Assembly: GCA_945949035.1 (NCBI GenBank)
Contig: CAMFDH010000026.1
Span: forward strand, 1-11,217
Origin: an uncultured Actinomyces sp.
GTDB taxonomy: Bacteria; Actinomycetota; Actinomycetes; Actinomycetales; Actinomycetaceae
DNA length: 11,217 bases
Direction of reading: 5' to 3'
Shown: positions 6,917-11,217 of the stretch, piece by piece
How the letters are laid out: every line of letters starts with the position of its first letter
How positions within the stretch are numbered: position 1 is the stretch's first letter
Translations under genes and position numbers: made by a program
The notes under the pieces: model-generated
Told to the model about the DNA's origin: nothing
The model's input: only the letters and a program-made list of their open reading frames with translations
The model's database searches: none

Positions 6917-7893
6917 TATGCTTCCTCCTTCATGAGGTTACGCACGTAGGCCCAGGAGAGGGCGATCGTCAGGAGGAGGACGAAGATTGAAACCGCGGAG
7001 GCCATGGCGTAGTTACCGCCGCCAACCCCCAGCTGGTAGATGTAGGTGCCCAGCAGGTTCGTCTCAGAGGCAATTGAGCCCTGGTCCTGCAGCATCTTGA
7101 TCTGGGTGAAGACACGCAGGTCCCAGATGATCTGCAGCAGGAAGACAATGCCGAGGACGGGCTTGATCATCGGAAGGATGATGGTGCGCAACTGCTGTGC
7201 GCGGGTGGCGCCGTCCATGGAGGCCGCTTCAAGGACCTCTTCGGGGACCTGGGTCAGGCCGGCAAAGATGGAGAAAGCCACGAAGGGAACCGACATCCAG
7301 ACAACGATGATGACCGCTACCGCGTAGAAGGTAATCGGCTCTGCCAACCAGTTGTGGCCCGCCATGTTGTCAAACCCAAGCCCGACAAGAAGGTAGTTCA
7401 CCAGGCCGCGTCGCCAGTCGAAAAGCCAGGACCAGATAGTCATGGCTGCGACAACCGGCATTGCCCATGCGAGAAGTAGGGCAACCTGCAGCACGATACG
7501 AACACCCTTGTTCACAGCGTTCATGAGGAGGGCGATCATCAGGCCCAGGAACATGGTGAGAAGCGCTGCTGTGAAGCAGAAGAGTACTGAGCGGAATACG
7601 ACCTGCCACATGTAGCGGTCGGTGAAGAGAGTGATGTAGTTGTCGAACCAGACCCACTCGGGGGCCGCGGTTCCAAACTGCTGAGCCAGTCCGAACTTCT
7701 GCATAGAAGTGATGAACTGCCACACCAGCGGGTATCCCAGCGCCAGCAAAAGGATGAGGATCGCGGGGAGGATCAGAAGGTAAGGAGCGATTGAGCCGCG
7801 TTTGCGTCGCTTCTTAGCTGCCGGCGCTTCGGGAATAGGAAGGGGAGCGACGTCGCCTGAGACGGAGACTTCCATCGCTTCGGATGATGACAT
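6916..7893 (-). CDS. Carbohydrate ABC importer permease 1 (MalF/MsmF type)
   Basis: A 325-residue inner-membrane permease of the CUT1 family, MalF-like, partner of permease 2. A soluble acidic/Pro-rich N-terminus of about 26 residues and a basic KKRRKRG patch (27-33) precede about six membrane segments (near 36-60, 97-124, 131-156, 186-211, 243-258 and 297-317). The ATPase-docking EAA loop is at 218-247 (EEVLEAASMDGATRAQQLRT, then IILPMIKPVL). ATG 7893 is chosen because AGAGGT ends 5-6 nt upstream; a further in-frame ATG at 7953 would start inside an intercistronic hairpin and give a Pro-rich tail unlike the family. It follows the binding-protein gene after 73 bp and ends in the permease 2 start codon. 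Confidence 0.96.
   Translation of the reverse strand: MSSSEAMEVSVSGDVAPLPIPEAPAAKKRRKRGSIAPYLLILPAILILLLALGYPLVWQFITSMQKFGLAQQFGTAAPEWVWFDNYITLFTDRYMWQVVFRSVLFCFTAALLTMFLGLMIALLMNAVNKGVRIVLQVALLLAWAMPVVAAMTIWSWLFDWRRGLVNYLLVGLGFDNMAGHNWLAEPITFYAVAVIIVVWMSVPFVAFSIFAGLTQVPEEVLEAASMDGATRAQQLRTIILPMIKPVLGIVFLLQIIWDLRVFTQIKMLQDQGSIASETNLLGTYIYQLGVGGGNYAMASAVSIFVLLLTIALSWAYVRNLMKEEA
6924..6929 (-). promoter_or_regulatory. Ribosome binding site of permease 2
   Basis: A perfect AGGAGG lies on the - strand 7 nt before ATG 6916, inside the end of permease 1. It is the strongest ribosome site in the cassette and fixes the TAATG-coupled start. Confidence 0.85.
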
Positions 7894-7920
7894 GAGTACC
7901 TCTGCTGCTTGGGCCTGTAT

Positions 7921-7951
7921 GAAAGGGGGGGGGTTGGACCCTCCCCCTTTC
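7921..7951 (-). promoter_or_regulatory. Intercistronic hairpin with G9/C9 tract between binding protein and permease 1
   Basis: In the - strand transcript, GAAAGGGGGAGGGT pairs with ACCCCCCCCCTTTC around a 3-nt loop: 13 of 14 positions pair, with one A-C mismatch. It lies 15 nt after the binding-protein stop. No U-run follows, so it is less a full terminator than a partial terminator or 3'-5' exonuclease block. This would keep binding-protein mRNA in excess over permease mRNA, as known for malE-malF-type operons (inference). Confidence 0.65.
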
Positions 7952-7966
7952 ACCAGTCAGTTGCTA

Positions 7967-9346
7967 CTACTGGTTGAGAAGCGGATCCATCTTGGCGTTG
8001 TACTCAGCGCCAAGGGCCTTCAGATCGGTCGAATCCTTGATCTTCGAGAAGAACTCTTCCATGACCTCTGCTGCTTCAACTGCTGCCCAGCCCGGTGCTG
8101 CAGGGGTGAGCTTCGAGTTCGAAGCGGACTCAATCAGAGCCTTAGCGAAGATGTCGTCACCGAGGCTGTCAACGTACTTCTGGTTGGCCGGGCCGAGACC
8201 GTTGGCACCGAGCATCTTCTGGAAGTCTTCCGAGAAGATGATGCGCATGACTTCCTTAGCACCCTCGGGGTTCTGGGTCTGAGCCGAGATACCGATGTTG
8301 GAGCCACCTGCGAAGACAGGAGCGGGCTTGCCGTCGTTGCCGGGCAGAGCGAAGACACCGAAGGTCTCGTCGTTCCACTCACGAACCATGTCACCAGCGT
8401 CGTTCTTGACGAGGTCACCAATGGACCAGTGGGCCCAACCCGGTGCCATGATGGTGGCTGCCGACAGCGAGATGGTCTTCTCGCCGTCATCGCTCTTCTC
8501 AACGTCCTCATCGTTGATGAAGGTCCAGGGAGCTTCGTCCTTCTGGTCCTTCGGTGCCTTTGAGGCGTTCTGGTAGATGTTCTGGAGCTGCTCCAGGCCC
8601 TTCACGGTTGCATCCGAGTCCAGGGCGCCCTTCCAGGTGCCATCTTCCTCAACGGCAATCTCGCCGCCGTTTGCGAAGATCCAGGAGATGCCGTTACGCC
8701 AGTCCTGGCCACCCAGGAAGAAGCCCGAGAAGTTCTCGATGTTCATCGGGTTGGCCTCGGTGATCTCGACGACCGAGCTGTTGAACTCTTCGAGGGTCTT
8801 GGGGACGTCCTTGCCAGCTGCCGACCAGATGTCCTTGCGGTAGAAGGCGTAGCGTGAACCGAAGTAGTAGGGCAGGGTGTACTTCTTGCCGTTTACTTCG
8901 CCGACCTTGACGAATGACTGGAGCAGGTCGTCGCCGCCGAGTTCCTTGTAGAAGTCCTCATCGATTTCCATGAAGGCACCAACGTTGGTGAACGTCGGGG
9001 ACTGGGTGTTGCCGACCTCGGTGACGTCCGGGGTCTGTGAGGGATCGGGCATCGAAGTGGTCAGCTTGGTGACGATGTCGCCCCAGGTCTGCTCTTCGAT
9101 CTTCAGGGTGCCGTCGGTACGCGAAGCGTACTCATCCTGCAGCCAGGTCCGAAGCTCGTCTGGGGTGTCGCCACCGATCAGCCAGAGCTTGACGTCTCCC
9201 GAAGCGCCCTCCTGAGTGGCTCCTCCCGAATCGGTCTCAGACTGTGAATCCGTGCCTGCATCGGTGGTTCCGCCTGATGAGCAGCCAACGAGGGCGAGCG
9301 CGGAAACCGCAAAGGCAGCGCCAAATGTGGCGAGCTTACGATTCAT
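7967..9346 (-). CDS. Lipoprotein solute-binding protein of carbohydrate ABC importer
   Basis: A 459-residue extracellular sugar-binding protein of the family 1 (MalE/MsmE-like) class, delivering substrate to the two permeases. It has a lipoprotein signal: basic NRK, a hydrophobic stretch and the lipobox LVGC with Cys22 as the lipidated residue. A flexible Ser/Thr/Gly/Asp linker (23-50) tethers the mature domain, which starts at VKLWLIGGDTPDE (52-64). LPYYFGSRYAFYRKDIW and APGWAHWSIGDLV are typical of the fold, and the many Trp and Tyr residues fit stacking against sugar rings. ATG 9346 is preceded by AAAGGA at a 6-nt spacing. The in-frame ATG at 9361, which overlaps the upstream stop, has no ribosome site. 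It lies 11 bp after the repressor gene and 73 bp before permease 1. The bound sugar is not identifiable by eye. Confidence 0.95.
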   Translation of the reverse strand: MNRKLATFGAAFAVSALALVGCSSGGTTDAGTDSQSETDSGGATQEGASGDVKLWLIGGDTPDELRTWLQDEYASRTDGTLKIEEQTWGDIVTKLTTSMPDPSQTPDVTEVGNTQSPTFTNVGAFMEIDEDFYKELGGDDLLQSFVKVGEVNGKKYTLPYYFGSRYAFYRKDIWSAAGKDVPKTLEEFNSSVVEITEANPMNIENFSGFFLGGQDWRNGISWIFANGGEIAVEEDGTWKGALDSDATVKGLEQLQNIYQNASKAPKDQKDEAPWTFINDEDVEKSDDGEKTISLSAATIMAPGWAHWSIGDLVKNDAGDMVREWNDETFGVFALPGNDGKPAPVFAGGSNIGISAQTQNPEGAKEVMRIIFSEDFQKMLGANGLGPANQKYVDSLGDDIFAKALIESASNSKLTPAAPGWAAVEAAEVMEEFFSKIKDSTDLKALGAEYNAKMDPLLNQ

Positions 9347-9351
9347 CGTAA
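9336..9351 (-). promoter_or_regulatory. Small hairpin holding the binding-protein start codon
   Basis: On the - strand TTACGA and TCGTAA form a perfect 6-bp stem around TGAA, with the ATG (9346-9344) at the loop boundary and the Shine-Dalgarno AAAGGA (9358-9353) directly beside the stem. It is weak but could slow initiation; chance is possible. Confidence 0.35.
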
Positions 9352-9357
9352 TTCCTT

Positions 9358-10530
9358 TCATTGTGTTTCATTACTGAGTTGTGTTCCTCTGGCGATTCCA
9401 AGGAACGTCGTTACAACCTGGGCGGCACAACCGAGCAAAACCAACTGCTTGTCATGACCACACAGGCGGATCCGCAGATCCTGACTTGCTTGAGGAAGGG
9501 TGCATTCCCGCACGACTTCCATTGCTTCCTCTGGCAGGGAACCAGCCAGGAGATCTTCGGGGCCGTACAGAACGACCTCTGAGAGGTCGAGCATGGCGGC
9601 GATTGGTGCCAGCGCCTCACCGAGGCGGCGGCCTGCTTGGCGAAGGATCGCATCCTTTTCAGAATCGGGTGCATCTTCGAGGTGGCGGCGGAGTTCGGGA
9701 ACGGCGAGCCAGCGCTCAAGCACGTTATCCGCACTGTAGGGCTGTCCGGGCTTCGTGTCGTTGGGGGAGATCAGATGACCGATCTCTCCGACTGCCTGGC
9801 GCGAACCCCGGATAAGGTTTCCACCGAGCATCAGTCCGGCGCCCAGGCCGTGTCCGAACTTGACGAGGAGGAGGTCGTCCCGTCCCTCTCCGTAGAGGTG
9901 CTCTCCGAGGAGGGCGAGGTTTGCGTCGTTCATCACCACGGTTGGAACTCCGAGGCGTTCTTCAACCAGGGAGCGCAGCGGAATCTCTGTCCAACCGAGG
10001 TTGGGGGCGTAGGTGATCACTCCGTCGTCATCGATGAGGCCGGGGGTGCCGATTCCGACTCCGAAGACAGGACGGTCAGCGCGTTCAATCAGGTCCTCAA
10101 GGGTGGAGTAGACCAGCTCTAGAGCGTTCTCACCAACGGCGTTCTCACGTTCGACAATGACCTCTTCCACGACGGTGGCATCCATGGTGACGAGGGCGCC
10201 GCGCACCCGGTCATGCTCAGAGAGGTCGAGTGCCGCGACGAGGAACGCATCCAGGGCCAGGTCGAGGACCACCCCGGGTTTTCCGGGACCCCTGGTGGGC
10301 CTGGTTCCCAGTTCGCGGACAAATCCGGCTTGGAGAAGGTCCTGGACCAGATCGGAGACCGTCACTTTAGCGAGGCCGGTGGCCCGGGCTAGATCGGCCC
10401 TGCTCTGCGGTCCGCCCTCATACAGCGTGCGCACTAGGAGGCCGCGGTTGTGTTCCCGGGCATGGTGGGGCAGGGCCTTGCGGTCAGATGCGGAAGGTCG
10501 AGCGGTAATCGTTGGGGTCTGAAATGTCAC
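9358..10530 (-). CDS. ROK-family transcriptional repressor of the sugar cassette
   Basis: A 390-residue ROK regulator, first gene of the cassette, so probably autoregulating it and released by a sugar or sugar phosphate (family knowledge). The winged helix-turn-helix is at about 28-80, with the recognition part SRADLARATGLAKVTVSDLV (43-62) and a wing rich in Gly, Pro and Arg. The ROK sugar-binding half keeps GVGIGTPG (157-164), MNDAN (200-204) and GEIGH (248-252). The phosphate-binding DxGGT motif is replaced by LDLSEH (101-106), and the zinc cysteines after GEIGH are absent (NDTKPGQPYSADN). It should therefore bind a ligand without kinase activity. The GTG start at 10530 is well supported by AAGGAG 7 nt upstream. 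The stop is 11 bp before the binding-protein start. Members act as repressors (NagC, XylR) or activators; repressor is the likelier role. Confidence 0.93.
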   Translation of the reverse strand: MTFQTPTITARPSASDRKALPHHAREHNRGLLVRTLYEGGPQSRADLARATGLAKVTVSDLVQDLLQAGFVRELGTRPTRGPGKPGVVLDLALDAFLVAALDLSEHDRVRGALVTMDATVVEEVIVERENAVGENALELVYSTLEDLIERADRPVFGVGIGTPGLIDDDGVITYAPNLGWTEIPLRSLVEERLGVPTVVMNDANLALLGEHLYGEGRDDLLLVKFGHGLGAGLMLGGNLIRGSRQAVGEIGHLISPNDTKPGQPYSADNVLERWLAVPELRRHLEDAPDSEKDAILRQAGRRLGEALAPIAAMLDLSEVVLYGPEDLLAGSLPEEAMEVVRECTLPQASQDLRIRLCGHDKQLVLLGCAAQVVTTFLGIARGTQLSNETQ

Positions 10531-10537
10531 CGGGCAA

Positions 10538-10543
10538 CTCCTT
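10538..10543 (-). promoter_or_regulatory. Ribosome binding site of the ROK repressor
   Basis: AAGGAG on the - strand, 7 nt before GTG 10530. It decides in favour of the GTG start of the repressor. Confidence 0.8.
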
Positions 10544-10616
10544 CCAGATAGTTCTGAACTCGCATTGCAAAAGTACTGAGGGGGACGGCATTGTCATCGC
10601 TGGTTACCTGTGAACG

Positions 10617-10654
10617 CTATTAGTAAAGCAAGCGAACTAAATGCCCGCAAGCGG
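10617..10654 (-). promoter_or_regulatory. Candidate promoter/operator of the sugar cassette
   Basis: This AT-richer patch lies about 90-125 bp before the repressor gene. It contains TTAGT-N11-ACTAA (10620-10640), an inverted repeat of the TTAGT/ACTAA kind that ROK repressors often bind, and a direct repeat GCAAGCG at 10628-10634 and 10647-10653 (19-bp period, two helical turns). On the - strand TACTAA (10625-10620) could be a -10, with TTGCGG (10650-10645) 19 bp upstream as a poor -35. If correct, the leader is about 80 nt. Repeats are seen; roles are inferred. Confidence 0.35.
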
Positions 10655-10730
10655 AAATTGCGAATCCGGAAAGGAAGTTACCTAAATGTTATGAAGGCGT
10701 GGGGATGTGTTGGGGAGCGGGCCAAACCGG

Positions 10731-10736
10731 TACCCT
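10731..10736 (+). promoter_or_regulatory. Candidate -10 element for rsmA transcription
   Basis: TACCCT matches TANNNT. With the -10 ending at position -7, the start point would be 10743, the A of an ATG. TTGGGG at 10710-10715 is a possible -35, with a short 15-bp spacer. This would give a 34-nt leader before the rsmA ATG. Confidence 0.4.
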
Positions 10737-10742
10737 GAACCC

Positions 10743-10784
10743 ATGACACAGACGGCGGTTAGGGGCATCAAGAAACATGGCTGA
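10743..10784 (+). CDS. Possible 13-residue leaderless leader ORF overlapping the rsmA start
   Basis: ATG 10743 opens [13 protein letters not shown] and stops with TGA at 10782-10784, 5 nt past the first base of the overlapping rsmA ATG region (10777-10779), in a different frame. The ATG coincides with the start point predicted from TACCCT. rsmA itself has only a distant AGGGG (10761-10765, 11 nt away), so ribosomes finishing this mini-ORF could re-initiate there. It is too short to judge by coding content; low confidence that a peptide is made. Confidence 0.25.
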   Translation: MTQTAVRGIKKHG

Positions 10785-11217
10785 TCAACCCTCTTCATCC
10801 CGCTTACTGGGCCCCGCAGAGATTCGGGAACTGGCCGCCCAGCACGGAATAACCCCCACGAAGAAGCTGGGACAAAACTTCGTTCACGATGCGGGAACGG
10901 TGCGACGCATCGTGAGCCGCTCCGGGGTTCAGCCGGGTGAGAGTGTCCTCGAGGTCGGGCCGGGACTGGGGTCACTGACACTCGGACTACTCGAGGCTGG
11001 CGTCAGGGTTGTGGCTGTGGAACTCGACAGAGCGTTGGCCGCGGCGCTGCCCAGAACCGTGTTGCGAAAGGACCCCGAGTGGGCCGGGAGACTGGTTGTC
11101 ATCAACCGGGATGCCACCGAGCTTCAGGTTGAGGAACTTCCCGAACTCCCCTCCGCCCTGGTGGCAAACCTGCCCTACAACGTGGCAGTACCGATTCTGC
11201 TCACTCTTCTTCGTGAT
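10777..11217 (+). CDS. rsmA: 16S rRNA dimethyladenosine transferase, N-terminal part (3'-truncated)
   Basis: RsmA/KsgA dimethylates two adjacent adenosines near the 3' end of 16S rRNA (A1518 and A1519 in E. coli) late in 30S assembly, using S-adenosylmethionine. The first 147 residues are present and the frame runs off the window. Landmarks: [10 protein letters not shown] (29-38), the family's N-terminal signature; SAM motif [13 protein letters not shown] (57-68); acidic motif II VELD (81-84); RDATEL (111-116); and the catalytic motif IV NLPY in [12 protein letters not shown] (129-140). ATG 10777 gives the usual N-terminal length; the ribosome site is weak (AGGGG 11 nt away). It is transcribed divergently from the sugar cassette. 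The gene is also called ksgA. Confidence 0.95.
   Translation, partial: MADQPSSSRLLGPAEIRELAAQHGITPTKKLGQNFVHDAGTVRRIVSRSGVQPGESVLEVGPGLGSLTLGLLEAGVRVVAVELDRALAAALPRTVLRKDPEWAGRLVVINRDATELQVEELPELPSALVANLPYNVAVPILLTLLRD

Larger units (their letters stand above)
10531..10776. other. Divergent control region between sugar cassette and rsmA
   Basis: A 246-bp region, the longest non-coding stretch in the window, feeding two divergent units. The cassette side (10531-10660) holds the ribosome site, an AT-richer patch and the repeats described separately. The rsmA side (10700-10776) holds a TACCCT -10 candidate and a mini-ORF. GTTACCT occurs twice (10603-10609 and 10677-10683), possibly by chance. 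No structured RNA or riboswitch was recognised. Confidence 0.7.

Noticed and set aside
9347..9361. Binding-protein start at ATG 9361 overlapping the repressor stop (ATGA)
   Set aside because: No ribosome site precedes it, whereas ATG 9346 has AAAGGA at ideal spacing and gives a normal lipoprotein signal.
10722..10763. Possible hairpin AACCG/CGGTT around the predicted rsmA transcription start
   Set aside because: Only five contiguous pairs plus two isolated ones with a long mismatched interior; not distinguishable from chance.

Overview
The window comes from a GC-rich actinobacterium, probably in or near the Actinomycetaceae (inference). The base composition is GC-rich, starts are often GTG or TTG, the TatD protein has the actinobacterial N-terminal extension, and tatD and rsmA (ksgA) lie in the same neighbourhood, as is usual in Actinobacteria. 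Every large reading frame is accounted for by ten protein genes. No RNA genes, insertion sequences, phage genes or CRISPR arrays were seen.

Positions 2-4990 (+ strand) hold housekeeping and transport genes. The first two are the subunits of a heterodimeric ABC exporter: a 5'-truncated one and an intact 577-residue one, overlapping by 20 bp. Their ATP-site defects are complementary. The first subunit has lost Walker A and B but keeps LSGGQ. The second keeps Walker A, Walker B and the H-loop but has LSPGR. The dimer should therefore have one working and one dead ATP site. Next is a GMP synthase (guaA) with a complete ATP-pyrophosphatase and C-terminal dimerisation part, but whose glutamine amidotransferase domain has shrunk to a remnant with no catalytic Cys/His/Glu. 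Its GTG start sits at the exact centre of a long imperfect palindrome. A TatD-family metal-dependent hydrolase follows 9 bp later.

Positions 4959-10530 (- strand) form a carbohydrate-uptake cassette transcribed right to left: ROK-family repressor, lipoprotein sugar-binding protein, two permeases, a hairpin resembling a terminator, then a ROK-family sugar kinase. The cassette has no ATPase and no glycosidase, so the importer probably uses a shared MsmK/MsiK-type ATPase encoded elsewhere (inference). The likely circuit is sensing by the repressor, uptake by the ABC importer and phosphorylation by the kinase. The sugar is not identifiable from sequence; glucose, GlcNAc or short oligosaccharides are all possible. 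The kinase gene converges on tatD with a 32-bp coding overlap.

Positions 10531-10776 are the divergent control region between the cassette and rsmA. They hold candidate promoters, repeats that could be operators, and a tiny leader ORF overlapping the start of rsmA. Positions 10777-11217 (+ strand) are the 5' part of rsmA, the 16S rRNA dimethyladenosine methyltransferase, which runs off the window.

The items most worth a second look are the amidotransferase-less GMP synthase and the palindrome centred on its start codon.
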